From positions 1 to 64,000 of the forward strand of contig NZ_AZGE01000003.1 in assembly GCF_001434465.1 (NCBI RefSeq): a stretch of 64,000 nt of DNA, given 5' to 3'. This stretch comes from Limosilactobacillus oris DSM 4864. GTDB lineage: Bacteria; Bacillota; Bacilli; Lactobacillales; Lactobacillaceae. The position numbers and the translations under genes are program-made. This document shows positions 25,150-34,732 of this stretch, one piece after another; the first letter of the stretch is position 1; every line of letters starts with the position of its first letter. The notes under the pieces were generated by a model, which saw nothing but the letters and a program-made list of their open reading frames with translations, was not told the origin of the DNA and searched no databases.

Positions 25150-26550
25150 ATGACAGAATGGTTAAAAGCGGCCCAGAGCCAAGAAAAAGATTACTTGAAC
25201 GACCTGGTGGCCTTAATGAAGATTCCCAGCGTTCGAGATGACGCGGCCGCAACTGATGAATACCCATTGGGGCCACGACCAGCCCAAGCACTAAAGGCCT
25301 TCTTGGAGATGGCGGACCAGGACGGTTTCAAGACCAAGAATATTGATAACCTGGTTGGCTACGCTGAGTGTGGGGAAGGGGACGAAACCCTGGCAATCCT
25401 GGCACACTTGGATGTGATGCCAGCGGGCAAGGGTTGGGATACCGATCCATTCGACCCAGTGATCAAGGATGGCAACCTCTATGGTCGGGGTGCTTCTGAT
25501 GACAAGGGGCCCGGAATGGCTGCTTACTATGCTCTCAAGTATTTAAAAGATCAGGGAGTCAAGTTCAATAAGCGGGTTCGCTTTATCGTGGGGACGGACG
25601 AAGAAAGCAACTGGACGGGGATGCACCGCTACTTTGAAGTGGAACCGGCACCGACCCTCGGCTTTTCGCCAGATGCCGAATTTCCGGTAATCAATAGTGA
25701 AAAGGGGCAAGTATCATTGCTGCTGAACGTGCCAGCGACTAATGAAGGCCCTAACCAGCTCAAGCACTTTGAGTCGGGCCTGCGGTTCAACATGGTGCCC
25801 CGGGAAGCCGTAGCGCTAGTAACTGTTAATAATCTCCAAAAGTTGGAGGACGATTTTGCCCGCTTTATCGCGGAGAACCCAATCACTGGTGAGGCAGAAG
25901 AAACGGAAGACGGCTTAAAGCTGACCGTTATTGGCAAGGCGGCCCATGGGATGGAACCCGAAAAGGGGATTAACGCGGGAACCTACCTGGCCAACTTTTT
26001 GGACCAGTATGACTTTGCTGGCGGTGCGGGCAGCTTTATTCACTTCCTCGGCCACTACCTCCACCTCGATACCCGGATGGATAAGTTTGATGGTTCCTTT
26101 AAGGATCCGGTGATGGGCGAGCTGACTATGAATGCCGGAATTCTTAACTTTACCACTGAAGATGGTGGTGACATTAACATGAACTTCCGCTTTCCAAAGG
26201 GAATCACGCCTGACCAATTAGAAGCGACCGTAAAGAAAGTTGCCGACCCATTGGGAATTAGCGTGAAATAAGGGCCGGCCCAGGAACCGCACTATGTTGA
26301 CCCCACTGACCCGATCGTTAAAACGTTGATGACGGCCTACATTGACCAAACCGGGGATCAGACGGCTAAGCCCGAGGTTGTCGGTGGCGGCACCTATGGC
26401 CGGTTGATGAAACGGGGAGTTGCCTTTGGGGCGCTGATGCCGAACACGCCGAATACGATGCACCAGGCCAATGAGTTCCAGCCGGTAGCCGACCTGATTA
26501 AATCAATGGCCATTTACATGGAAGCAATTAATGACCTCGTTACTGATTAA
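25150..26550 (+). pseudogene. pepV: Dipeptidase PepV, interrupted by an in-frame stop
   Basis: PepV is a zinc dipeptidase (M20 family) that splits dipeptides. Codons 1-373 give the N-terminal part, with the LAHLDVMPAG metal-site region and GTDEESNW. Codon 374 (26269-26271) is TAA. Reading straight on in the same frame gives the normal C-terminus (PHYVDPTDP, VGGGTYGRLMKRGVAFGA, TMHQANEF) to a TAA at 26548-26550. The 467-codon length is that of intact PepV. The upstream product lacks the C-terminal His ligand and should be inactive. No frameshift or other decay is seen, so the change is recent or a sequencing error. Confidence 0.9.
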
Positions 26551-26603
26551 TACTCTGAACTTATGCTAAAATAGGGTTAAATTAACTGTGGAGGCGGTTT
26601 CTG

Positions 26604-27101
26604 ATGAGTTATCAAAAAATTTTGGTGGGTATTGATGGTTCCAAGCAGTCCGACATGGCCTTTGCAAAGGCTCTTGAGGTGGCTAAGCAAAATGATGCCA
26701 AACTCTATTTGCTGAGTGTGATCAATGGTGAACGGATTCCTTCTGGTGGTCCGAACGGCTATGGCTTTGTTGACCGAAGCATCTACAAGCCAGCAATTGA
26801 AACGATGAAGCAAAAGTTGGCAGAGTACGAAAAAAAGGCCCAAGCAGCAGGTATTACGGACGTGGTGACAGAGGTTGAAGTAGGCAATGCCAAGCTGGAG
26901 TTGGCTGAAAACTACCCCAAGCAAAATGGAATCGACCTCATCCTGATTGGTGCGACCGGGTTAAATGTGGTTGGACGGTTGATTGTGGGTTCGACCGCTG
27001 CGTACACGATTCGGGAAGCGCCGTGTGATGTTACGGTTGTGAAGACGGATCTTGATAATCATAAAATTGACGTCAAAAAGAACAGTTATCCAGAAATTTA
27101 A
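26604..27101 (+). CDS. Universal stress protein, UspA family
   Basis: This small ATP-binding protein is linked to stress survival. The 165-aa sequence has the N-terminal KILVGIDGSKQSD and the ATP-loop GATGLNVVGRLIVGSTA (the G-2x-G-9x-GS/T pattern). The insert after strand 2 (GERIPSGGPNGYGF) is typical of Lactobacillus Usp proteins. An extended -10 (TGCTAAAAT, 26564-26572) and GGAGGCGG precede the ATG. A strong terminator follows. Confidence 0.93.
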   Translation: MSYQKILVGIDGSKQSDMAFAKALEVAKQNDAKLYLLSVINGERIPSGGPNGYGFVDRSIYKPAIETMKQKLAEYEKKAQAAGITDVVTEVEVGNAKLELAENYPKQNGIDLILIGATGLNVVGRLIVGSTAAYTIREAPCDVTVVKTDLDNHKIDVKKNSYPEI

Positions 27102-27106
27102 TTAGT

Positions 27107-27158
27107 GAACTTTGCCGGCTCCGGAGCATGATTTGGGGTTGGCAAAGTTCTTTTTTAA
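27107..27158 (+). terminator. Terminator after usp
   Basis: GAACTTTGCC pairs with GGCAAAGTTC, then TTTTTT. Confidence 0.92.
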
Positions 27159-27259
27159 ATCTGCTTCGTTAACGGTATCATTATCTTAAAATGCTGGTAT
27201 AATGCAAATGTTAACTTTATTTAGGTAAAGCGGAAATTTTGTATCTAGGGAGTTAGAAA

Positions 27260-28651
27260 ATGCAGTTGAAGTTAAGAAACTATATTATTGCTGTTATTGC
27301 GATCCTAGTGGTTTTACTGGGAGTAATGAGTTGGCATCAGCATAACCACTTTAACCGGAACACGACTGTCAATGGGGTGGCAGTCGGCGGAATGACGGTT
27401 GACCAGGCCTACCATAAGGTCAAGGAGAGTAGCCGTGCTAACCAGGTTTATATCAATGGACGGTTAGTCTACGAGGGGAAGGCAAGTGCATCAGGAATTA
27501 GCAGTGCGGATAAAAGCAAGTTTGTTGCCGCGCAAAAGAAGCAACGGACCTTTTTCCCGTCTGGCAAAAAGCAAAACGTTAATGTGATGCCGAGCCAGTT
27601 AGATGATGAACAGACGGCTCTGATGCGGCGGGCAGTCTACGCTGAAACCCAGAAGATGAACCAGGGCCGCCGGGCACCTGTTGACGCATACGCGGAACTG
27701 AAAAATGGTAAGGTTTCAACGGTCGCCGCGAAGAAGGGAAACCAGTATGACGTCCAGGACCTTATTAAGCAGTTTAATAGTCAGCGGGCAAACGGGACGA
27801 TTCGGTTAACGACTCACTATACCCAACCGTTGGCGGCTGATAGCAAGACTGTTCAAGCTGAAAAAGCGAAGTTACAAACCCTGAGCAAGCGGAAGGTAAC
27901 TTACACGGTTGAAAAGGAAAACTATAAGTTCACCGCTGCTGATGTGATTACCCGGGCGACTTACCAACACGGCAAGTACAACTTTGATACGAGTGCGGTC
28001 AACGGGCGGATTGCTAAAATCAACGAAAAACAGGCTACGCTTGGCAAGGCGTTTAAGTTTAGGACTCACGCTGGAAAGGAAATTACTACCAGTGACAAGG
28101 GCTCCTATGGTTGGAAAATTAGCGAGCAGCTAGCCGGCCAGTCCCTGGCGCACGCGATGGCAGATAACAAAAAGAATGTTAACGCTAAAAGTGATATTTA
28201 CGGGATTGGCTACAACCGCCGCGGAACCGGCTACGGGGTTACCAGTAACAACGGAATTGGTAATACCTACGTAGAACTTTCACTAGCGGACCAGCATGTT
28301 TGGTTCTACAAGGACGGCAAGTGTGTATTTGATGCCGACGTGGTTACGGGAAGTAATACACCGGGCAACCGGACGCCAAGGGGTGTTTGGTACATTATGT
28401 ACCAGCAATCGCCGGCAACGTTACGGGGCTTAAACGATGATGGTTCGCAATACAGCAGTCCGGTTCAATACTGGTCACCATTTACCGACAGTGGCTGTGG
28501 CTTCTACGATGCTAGCTGGCGGAATAACTGGTCAAAGACCCAATATCTGACAACGACCGGTGGCTCTCATGGTTGTGCTAATATGCACCCAAGCGATGCC
28601 GGGACTGCTTATCACGATATGGAAATCAACGAACCGGTAGTAATTTATTAA
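27260..28651 (+). CDS. Membrane-anchored L,D-transpeptidase with peptidoglycan-binding region
   Basis: The 463-aa protein has an N-terminal membrane helix (about 8-26). A long extracellular region follows, with the TVNGVAVGGMTVDQAY repeat-like start seen in YoaR/VanW-type and PG-binding proteins. The C-terminal YkuD domain has the catalytic GSHGCANMH with Cys439. It would cross-link peptidoglycan outside the cell. The RTPRGVWYIMYQ segment is the usual YkuD core strand. An extended -10 (TGGTATAAT) is at 27195-27203. The gene ends at a repeat-type terminator. Confidence 0.88.
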   Translation: MQLKLRNYIIAVIAILVVLLGVMSWHQHNHFNRNTTVNGVAVGGMTVDQAYHKVKESSRANQVYINGRLVYEGKASASGISSADKSKFVAAQKKQRTFFPSGKKQNVNVMPSQLDDEQTALMRRAVYAETQKMNQGRRAPVDAYAELKNGKVSTVAAKKGNQYDVQDLIKQFNSQRANGTIRLTTHYTQPLAADSKTVQAEKAKLQTLSKRKVTYTVEKENYKFTAADVITRATYQHGKYNFDTSAVNGRIAKINEKQATLGKAFKFRTHAGKEITTSDKGSYGWKISEQLAGQSLAHAMADNKKNVNAKSDIYGIGYNRRGTGYGVTSNNGIGNTYVELSLADQHVWFYKDGKCVFDADVVTGSNTPGNRTPRGVWYIMYQQSPATLRGLNDDGSQYSSPVQYWSPFTDSGCGFYDASWRNNWSKTQYLTTTGGSHGCANMHPSDAGTAYHDMEINEPVVIY

Positions 28652-28656
28652 TAACG

Positions 28657-28712
28657 AAAGAGGCGGGACGACGAACTAGTTAAGCTAGGTCTGTCCCTCC
28701 TCTTTTTATTTT
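28657..28712 (+). terminator. Terminator of the GAACTAG hairpin family
   Basis: AAAGAGGCGGGAC pairs with GTCCCTCCTCTTT, with GAACTAG inside the arm. TTTATTTT follows. Confidence 0.85.
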
Positions 28713-28762
28713 AAAAAATATTTTGGGGCTTCTTACCGTATTTATTATATAGAGGTGAGAAG

Positions 28763-29893
28763 ATGAATAAACAATTATTAACAGTAATTATTGCCGGAAT
28801 GCTGTCCTTTACCAATGGCGCACCGGTATTAGCAGCGGGAATAAACGTTAACTCGGCCTACCAGGATGCTGAATCAGTAATTATCAACCAACAACAGCTT
28901 GATGAGGGGCAAATTCGCCAACGGGGCGAAGAATATACCAGTGCTTTTCTAACGGCCTTCGCGCAGCTAAGCCGGGATTATGAGCAGTCATTCCGGCAAG
29001 GAGTTGCTGACGGCCTCAGGGGGATTATAGACGGGCGGACACGGACTAAAGTTGGTCAGGCTGGCTACCAGCGGGGGTATCAACGCGGACAACAGCTTCG
29101 TCCTCAGCCGGTCCCGGCGTCGCCAAGTTCGCCGTCAGCTGCACCAACGGATAACACAACGCCACCAGCGGACCAACCAGCACAACCAGACCAGTCCCCG
29201 GCCGCAACGGGTCCTGACCAACAAGAATACGAAGTGCAAAGCCCTTCGCCGGATCAGGCTAAGTTTATCTCACGAATTGCCAAGAGTGCCCAGAAGGTGG
29301 GGATGGAATATGATCTTTACCCGTCGGTAATCATCGCCCAGGCCGCTCTGGAGAGCAACTGGGGAAGCAGCGGTTTGGCTCAAAAACCCTACCATAACCT
29401 CTTTGGGGTCAAGGGTTCTTTTAATGGGAAATCAGTTGTTCAGCCAACAACGGAGTATACCCATGACGGAGAGGAAAAAAAGATCAATGACCATTTTCGT
29501 TGGTACGAAAATGACTACCAGTCGTTATGCGATTATGCTGAAACTTTGGCGGACCCGTTATATGCAGGCGTTCATCGGGGCCAAGCTGGTAGTTACCGGG
29601 CAGCAACGCACTCCTTATTAGGCAGGTATGCAACAGACCCGCAGTATGATCGAAAACTAAATAAAATTATTGCTAGCTACCAGTTAACTAAATATGACGA
29701 CCCCGTTCCCACAGGGAAAAACGATCATGATAATCGGGAACTGCCGAAGCAAGAATCCGTGGCAGCGGTACGGGACCCGCAAAGTCACGTTTCACGAAAG
29801 AAAACCCACCATTTAACCTGGCTGTCGATTGTTGGCGGCGCTAGTTCCGCGGGTGCATTAGGATTACTCCGGCGGTTTTTAATTAAATCGTAA
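28763..29893 (+). CDS. Surface glucosaminidase (GH73/FlgJ-type) with C-terminal helix
   Basis: The 376-aa protein is a putative endo-beta-N-acetylglucosaminidase that cuts peptidoglycan. A signal peptide ends near residue 25 (VLAAG). A helical region and a Pro/Ser/Gln-rich linker (about 112-160) follow. The GH73 domain (about 165-310) has IAQAALESNWGSSGLA, with the probable catalytic Glu197, and NLFGVKG. The C-terminus has a basic stretch, one membrane helix (about 352-370) and ends RRFLIKS. No LPxTG motif is seen, so anchoring by this helix is inferred. Confidence 0.88.
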   Translation: MNKQLLTVIIAGMLSFTNGAPVLAAGINVNSAYQDAESVIINQQQLDEGQIRQRGEEYTSAFLTAFAQLSRDYEQSFRQGVADGLRGIIDGRTRTKVGQAGYQRGYQRGQQLRPQPVPASPSSPSAAPTDNTTPPADQPAQPDQSPAATGPDQQEYEVQSPSPDQAKFISRIAKSAQKVGMEYDLYPSVIIAQAALESNWGSSGLAQKPYHNLFGVKGSFNGKSVVQPTTEYTHDGEEKKINDHFRWYENDYQSLCDYAETLADPLYAGVHRGQAGSYRAATHSLLGRYATDPQYDRKLNKIIASYQLTKYDDPVPTGKNDHDNRELPKQESVAAVRDPQSHVSRKKTHHLTWLSIVGGASSAGALGLLRRFLIKS

Positions 29894-29985
29894 AGGTGGG
29901 GTAATTCTCTGCCGCAATTAGGGGATGTTCAGGTGCAATCCCTGATTGGTTAACTGTCGGTACTAACTCCCTGAATGCCAAAATG

Positions 29986-30030
29986 AAAACGACCAACATC
30001 AGCTTTAGCGCTGGGTGGTCGTTTTTCTGG
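29986..30030. terminator. Bidirectional terminator
   Basis: AAAACGACCA pairs with TGGTCGTTTT, then a T on the plus strand. It lies between the convergent GH73 and kinase genes. Confidence 0.85.
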
Positions 30031-30056
30031 CACTCTTTGGCTTTGCCTGTTAACGA

Positions 30057-30689
30057 TTAACGAATGGTCTTTAACCGTTCGTCAATCATTGCTAAAACGG
30101 TCTGAACGTTTTCTGGCTTTTCCAAATCATAAGTTTCCAGGTCAATTTTCATTTTAGGACTAGCATCGTAGTCTTGGTACCATTGCTTGTAGGCACTCCA
30201 CATCTTGTAGTAGTAATCCTTTAGTTCTGGATTGTGGTCAATCTGCTCGTAGTCCCGTCCCCGCTTCTTGATCCGGTAAAGAATGGTTTCAAAGTCAGTT
30301 TCAGAATAAACCATCAGGTCAGGTGCCTTCTTCGGCAGCTGTTGCAGGTCCTTCATCATATTGTCGAGAAGAGTTAGGTACACTTCCAGCTCAGTGTCGG
30401 AGATGTTTCCCTCAGCGTTATTCTCCCTGGTAAACAGGGCGTCCTCATAGATTGACCGGTCTAAAACGTTATTATCGTCGGCCAAAGCCTGTTTGATCAT
30501 CGAAAACCGCTTATTTAAAAAGTAGATCTGGAGTAAAAAGCCATATTGCTTTTGGTCTTGGTAGTACAGTGGCAACACGGGATTGTCGCCAACTGGTTCA
30601 AAAAAAGCTTTAGTATGGAGGTGTTCAGCAATCTTTCCCGTTAACGTCGTCTTGCCAACACCAATCATTCCTGCTGTAATAATCACCAT
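30057..30689 (-). CDS. Deoxynucleoside kinase (dAK/dGK type)
   Basis: It phosphorylates salvaged deoxynucleosides. The 210-aa protein has the P-loop GMIGVGKTT (7-15), the FFEPVGDNP substrate segment, the DRSIYEDALF motif (conserved DRS) and the lid IKKRGRDYEQ. Lactobacilli depend on such kinases for dNTP salvage. The base specificity cannot be told. It stands alone on the minus strand with an AGAGGGG ribosome site. Confidence 0.92.
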   Translation of the reverse strand: MVIITAGMIGVGKTTLTGKIAEHLHTKAFFEPVGDNPVLPLYYQDQKQYGFLLQIYFLNKRFSMIKQALADDNNVLDRSIYEDALFTRENNAEGNISDTELEVYLTLLDNMMKDLQQLPKKAPDLMVYSETDFETILYRIKKRGRDYEQIDHNPELKDYYYKMWSAYKQWYQDYDASPKMKIDLETYDLEKPENVQTVLAMIDERLKTIR

Positions 30690-30867
30690 AGTGGCCCCTC
30701 TTTAATTTTTTTAGCACAAGAACCATGTTACTACAAAATATGGGGGATTCCTATTAAAAATTCAACTAGATTTAGTGGAAGCCGTTATTGGTCCGCAAAA
30801 AAGTTTGAAAAAAGCCGCTAAAACCGGGAAAATAAAGGGAAAGAACTTTAGAGGAAGTAATGACGAA

Positions 30868-31473
30868 ATGGAGAAAGCAAAGTTGAACGAGCTCCGGGCC
30901 CAGTTGACGATTGCGCGGCAGCAGGGGACGCTAATTGAGGTTCATAACATTCCACATGACGAGTACTTTAACGTGGGCTTTGTCGTGGCCATGGATCCCA
31001 CCTTTTGTCTGATGATTAGTATTGACTGGGATGGAAAAATCAACGGGCTGATTGTAATTCGTATTAGTAGCATTGATAAAATCGAAAGCAACACGGATTA
31101 CTTACTGACGATTTCGGAAAAAACCAAGGTTGCCCACCGTCACGACTATTTTGACCTTTGGCACGTTCAGCAGTTTATTGATGACCATCCGGACTTTAGC
31201 CGGGGCGACCTGTTAAATAATGCCTTGAATGATTCTTATACCCACCGGCTACCCGTGGTGGTCGGTACGAGAAAATATAAGGGCGCTGATGATTTTACCG
31301 GCTTAATCGCTAATCGGGATCGGATCAAGCTTGATTTGCATTACTTTAATGAACGAGATTTATCATCACTATGGTCATACGAGATTTTACTTGCTCAGAT
31401 TGATTACGTCCGGGTTCGGGGGACCCAGGCAGCTACGGGCCAGCAAATAATGCGGGACCTTTTTCAAAATTAA
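30868..31473 (+). CDS. Conserved-looking cytosolic protein of unknown function
   Basis: The 201-aa, acidic protein has no signal peptide or membrane helix. The first 30 residues are charged and helical. A middle region (NVGFVVAMDPTFCLMISIDWDGKINGLIVIRI) looks like a small beta-barrel, in the style of Sm/PRC-like folds, though that is a guess. The ATG at 30868 follows AGAGGAAG by 10 bp. The frame is open 93 bp further upstream to a GTG without a ribosome site. It stands between the kinase gene and rbsR. Confidence 0.7.
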   Translation: MEKAKLNELRAQLTIARQQGTLIEVHNIPHDEYFNVGFVVAMDPTFCLMISIDWDGKINGLIVIRISSIDKIESNTDYLLTISEKTKVAHRHDYFDLWHVQQFIDDHPDFSRGDLLNNALNDSYTHRLPVVVGTRKYKGADDFTGLIANRDRIKLDLHYFNERDLSSLWSYEILLAQIDYVRVRGTQAATGQQIMRDLFQN

Positions 31474-31490
31474 ATTGCAAGATAACCGAA

Positions 31491-31519
31491 ATTAGCTTAC
31501 CATTCATATTAAAGCTAAT
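31491..31519. promoter_or_regulatory. Inverted repeat upstream of rbsR
   Basis: ATTAGCTT and AAGCTAAT are separated by 13 nt, 16 bp before the rbsR start codon. This is a candidate RbsR autoregulatory operator. Confidence 0.35.
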
Positions 31520-31534
31520 GTAAAGAGGAATAAC

Positions 31535-32554
31535 ATGGGGAAAAAAGTAACAATTCGAGATATTGCGCGCCTGGCTGGGGTGTCGGTGACGACCGTTTCT
31601 CAAGTACTGAATGGCAAGGGAAACCGTTTTAGTAAGAGCACGCGGGAAAAGATCTTAAAGCTGCGGGACGAGTACCAATATGTGCCAGACTTCCACGCTC
31701 GCAGTCTGATTATGAGGGAAAACATCAATACGATCGGGGTGCTAGTACCGAACGTCAGCGAACCTTTCTTTGGAACCTTTGTCGAAGGGGTTCAGCAGGT
31801 GGCCCGCCAGGAAAAGCTGATTCCGTTGATTTTCAGTGCTAACCGGGATCCTAAACTCGAAAAGGCCTACCTGGAACAGATGGTGGAACGGTCAATTGAC
31901 GGCCTGATTATCGCAAGTGCCCGGATGACGACCGAAATGATTAATCAGGCTCTGATTAACCGTGAAATCCCCTACATTTTGTTTGACCGGAATTATGATC
32001 AGGTGGGGACGCGGGTGCAAACCGATGATTACCATGGTGGTCAGTTGGCAGCACAGCACCTGGCTGAACTAGGCCACCGTAAGTTTCTCTACCTGGGTGT
32101 TAACCACCTGACCGAAAACTTTAAGCAACGGTTGGCCGGCTTCAAGGATAGTCTGCTGGCTAGTCACCTGTCCTTTAATGAAGACCGGGACGTTTTACAT
32201 ACAGAGCTTAGCCGCCAGGGGGGCTACAAGGCTGCCCAAGCGGTCGCAGAGAGTGGGGCCACAGCGGTCTTTACAGCCAACGATGATATTGCCATGGGGC
32301 TCCTGCGCGGTCTGCGTGAATTGAAGGTGCGGGTGCCGGAGGATATTTCTGTGGTGGGCTATGATGATATTGCCCTGGACGAGTATGTGTATCCCCAGTT
32401 GACAACCATCCACCAACCAATCTTTGACTTAGGAGTTGGCGCGGCGAAAATTTTACTTGACCGAATTGAGAACAAACACCAATCGGAGCAGGTTGAACAT
32501 TTCCCAGTGCGGCTCATCCGTCGGGAGAGCACGGCGCCATATCATATGGTATAG
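31535..32554 (+). CDS. rbsR: LacI-family regulator of ribose use
   Basis: This sugar-responsive repressor is probably for ribose because it sits 31 bp upstream of ribokinase. The 339-aa protein has the LacI helix-turn-helix at the N-terminus (TIRDIARLAGVSVTTVSQVLNGK, about 5-27). A periplasmic-binding-like effector domain follows (TIGVLVPNVSEPFF, AVFTANDDIAMGLLRGL, DISVVGYDDI). Length is normal. The ATG has AGAGGA upstream. Confidence 0.85.
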   Translation: MGKKVTIRDIARLAGVSVTTVSQVLNGKGNRFSKSTREKILKLRDEYQYVPDFHARSLIMRENINTIGVLVPNVSEPFFGTFVEGVQQVARQEKLIPLIFSANRDPKLEKAYLEQMVERSIDGLIIASARMTTEMINQALINREIPYILFDRNYDQVGTRVQTDDYHGGQLAAQHLAELGHRKFLYLGVNHLTENFKQRLAGFKDSLLASHLSFNEDRDVLHTELSRQGGYKAAQAVAESGATAVFTANDDIAMGLLRGLRELKVRVPEDISVVGYDDIALDEYVYPQLTTIHQPIFDLGVGAAKILLDRIENKHQSEQVEHFPVRLIRRESTAPYHMV

Positions 32555-32585
32555 TATTAGTACAGAACACGAGGAGGATTTCAAA

Positions 32586-33503
32586 ATGAATAAAGTGACA
32601 ATTGTCGGTAGTTTAAATGTCGACACGACGCTGCGGATCAAGCGGATGCCCCTGCCTGGTGAAACCTTAGCAGCGGAAGGCAAGAGCAGCGCCGCAGGAG
32701 GCAAGGGGGCTAACCAAGCAGTTTCGGCGGCACGGTCCGGTGCACAAACGGCGTTTATTGGTGAAGTTGGTAAGGACAACAGTGGCCAGATGATGCTGGA
32801 TGAAATGAAGGCCAACGGGATTGACGTTGCCGGAATTCGGGAAAACGACCAGGTTGGTACCGGGACCGCCTCGATTCTCCTGGACGAAAATGGTCAAAAC
32901 AGTATTTTGATCTATGGGGGCGCTAACCAGCAGCTTAGTCCAACCGATGTGGAAGCAGCGAAGGATAAGATTACGGCAGCGGACTTTGTAGTAGCTCAAT
33001 TTGAAACGCCGCAAGCGGCAACTCTTCGGGCTTTCCAATTGGCAAAGGCCAATGGTGTTACTACTATTTTGAATCCGGCGCCGGCTCAAAAGATTGATCC
33101 AGAAGTATTGAAACTGACGGATCTGATTATTCCAAATGAAACGGAAAGCGCTGAGTTGACTGGTGTGATCATTACTGATGAAACTTCAATGCTGATTTCG
33201 GCAGCCAAGTTTGCACAAATGGGAGTTCGTAACCTGATCATTACCGTTGGGGCTAAGGGAGCGTTCTACTGCACTCAGGATGGTTATAGCTTTATTCCGG
33301 CCTTTAAGGTTAACGCGGTTGATACGACTGCCGCTGGTGATACCTTTATTGGGGCACTGTCGTCACAGCTCAAGCCGGATATGAGTAACATTGAAAAAGC
33401 CTTAGTTTATGCACAACGGGCTAGTTCACTGGCGGTTCAAAAGATGGGAGCATTGCCATCAATTCCGACTAGGGAACAAATCTTGGCGGCAAGCCAAAAC
33501 TAA
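32586..33503 (+). CDS. rbsK: Ribokinase
   Basis: It phosphorylates ribose to ribose-5-phosphate, the entry to the phosphoketolase pathway. The 305-aa PfkB-family protein has VGSLNVDT, the GGKGANQAVSAAR signature and the catalytic-loop motif DTTAAGDTFIGAL. The ATG at 32586 has GAGGAGG upstream. The frame is open further 5' but runs through the end of rbsR. No rbsD or ribose transporter gene follows, so uptake must be encoded elsewhere. Confidence 0.95.
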   Translation: MNKVTIVGSLNVDTTLRIKRMPLPGETLAAEGKSSAAGGKGANQAVSAARSGAQTAFIGEVGKDNSGQMMLDEMKANGIDVAGIRENDQVGTGTASILLDENGQNSILIYGGANQQLSPTDVEAAKDKITAADFVVAQFETPQAATLRAFQLAKANGVTTILNPAPAQKIDPEVLKLTDLIIPNETESAELTGVIITDETSMLISAAKFAQMGVRNLIITVGAKGAFYCTQDGYSFIPAFKVNAVDTTAAGDTFIGALSSQLKPDMSNIEKALVYAQRASSLAVQKMGALPSIPTREQILAASQN

Positions 33504-33571
33504 ATCAGCAATGGGGGGGATGCGGCAGTTTCTGTCACGTCTCCTTAGTTTTAAAGTGAGGTTAATGATTA

Positions 33572-33808
33572 ATGAAAGCAGAGTACCTGGTTAAGGTAAT
33601 TTTACCGCCATTTATTATTTTTGCGGTTTTAGTAGCCCTGACGATCGCCAAAGTCATTTCTGGCTGGCTGATGTATGGATTATGGATTATTGGCTTTGTG
33701 GTTGCTAATATCATTGTTACCAAAATTACCGCTAAGTGGAGTTATCAGCGCCGCCGTGAATTACGGATGAAGGAAGAAAAGAAGAATGCGGAAAATAAGG
33801 ATAAGTAA
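33572..33808 (+). CDS. Small two-helix membrane protein, unknown function
   Basis: The 78-aa protein has two hydrophobic helices (about 8-27 and 32-50). A highly charged C-terminus (YQRRRELRMKEEKKNAENKDK) probably faces the cytoplasm. A GTGAGG site precedes the ATG. It overlaps the CPBP protease gene by 23 bp, so the two are probably translationally coupled and may work together. Confidence 0.7.
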   Translation: MKAEYLVKVILPPFIIFAVLVALTIAKVISGWLMYGLWIIGFVVANIIVTKITAKWSYQRRRELRMKEEKKNAENKDK

Positions 33809-34478
33809 ACTTGGCAACGGGTTTTACCGCGTAGGAATCGTTGCGGTGTTTTTCCTGTTGGTTCAGGTGCCGCCAGTGGCAGTAGTAATTGCCAACCGCG
33901 ACCCGACGAATCAAAGGTTAGCAATCAGCTTAGCCGTTGTCTTTGTGGTGATGTTTTTGGTCATCATTGCTGGCGCACGACGAGTGTACCGGCACTATAA
34001 CCAATTGCCAGTGGCTAAGGGGATTAACTGGCGCCTGGTAGTAGGCGGGTATTTTGCTTTGATTGTTGGGATGATGATTTTTGGCTGGTTGAACCAGTGG
34101 CTCTTTCACCAGGCTGGGACGGCCAATAATGAAATCATCCGGCAACTGCTCAACCACAACCTGATTATTACGGTTGTCTTTGTTATATCATCGTTTACCC
34201 TGACGCCGATTGCCGAGGAGCTGATTTTTCGGGGAATCTTAACGAACCTCTTTTTTAATCGGACGGCTCTCTGGTCGAAGATGATCTTGTCTGGGCTGGT
34301 TTTTTCGGCTGCGCATACCAGCACAACGATTATCAGTTTCTTGCTTTACTGTTTTATGGGAATGGTTTTGACGTATGTTTACCGGCAATCTGGCAACTTA
34401 AAAAATAGTATCTTAGTTCACGGAATCAATAACTTAGTTGCGATGCTGATGATGGTAATGTCGTTGGCTGGTAGCTGA
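33786..34478 (+). CDS. CPBP-family intramembrane metalloprotease
   Basis: The 230-aa protein has about six membrane helices and the CPBP/CAAX-like motifs: EELIFRG (EExxxR), an FSAAHTST motif-2 segment, and HGINNL near the C-terminus. In lactic acid bacteria such proteins act in bacteriocin self-immunity, but most are of unknown target. The start overlaps the upstream small membrane protein gene. No bacteriocin gene is evident nearby. A terminator follows at 34545-34590. Confidence 0.85.
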   Translation: MRKIRISKLGNGFYRVGIVAVFFLLVQVPPVAVVIANRDPTNQRLAISLAVVFVVMFLVIIAGARRVYRHYNQLPVAKGINWRLVVGGYFALIVGMMIFGWLNQWLFHQAGTANNEIIRQLLNHNLIITVVFVISSFTLTPIAEELIFRGILTNLFFNRTALWSKMILSGLVFSAAHTSTTIISFLLYCFMGMVLTYVYRQSGNLKNSILVHGINNLVAMLMMVMSLAGS

Positions 34479-34544
34479 TTACTTCAAACTTTACAAAGGT
34501 GTTTATTAGGATGCGGCTCAGTATTATTAGCATTAAATAATTAA

Positions 34545-34590
34545 GAGACTGGAAGAAAAGTTTATTTTCTCCAGTCCTTTTGTATTTTAA
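34545..34590 (+). terminator. Terminator after the CPBP gene
   Basis: GACTGGAAGAAAA pairs with TTTTCTCCAGTC, followed by CTTTTGTATTTT. Confidence 0.85.
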
Positions 34591-34718
34591 AGGTTGCGAG
34601 TGGTTGGTATGGACGAAGGAGAATGTCGAGCGGCTCTAATATAGATATACGGGAGTGGGGGTAGAATGCACTTCAACTGCTGATAATTATATTAGTCGCT
34701 TATCGCTTGGACGGTATT

Positions 34719-34732
34719 TTAAAGCGCTTTCA
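34719..34732. promoter_or_regulatory. cre-like site
   Basis: TTAAAGCGCTTTCA matches the CcpA consensus TGWAANCGNTNWCA at all but the second base. It lies about 260 bp before the sigma-factor start and over the end of the minus-strand frame; relevance is uncertain. Confidence 0.35.
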
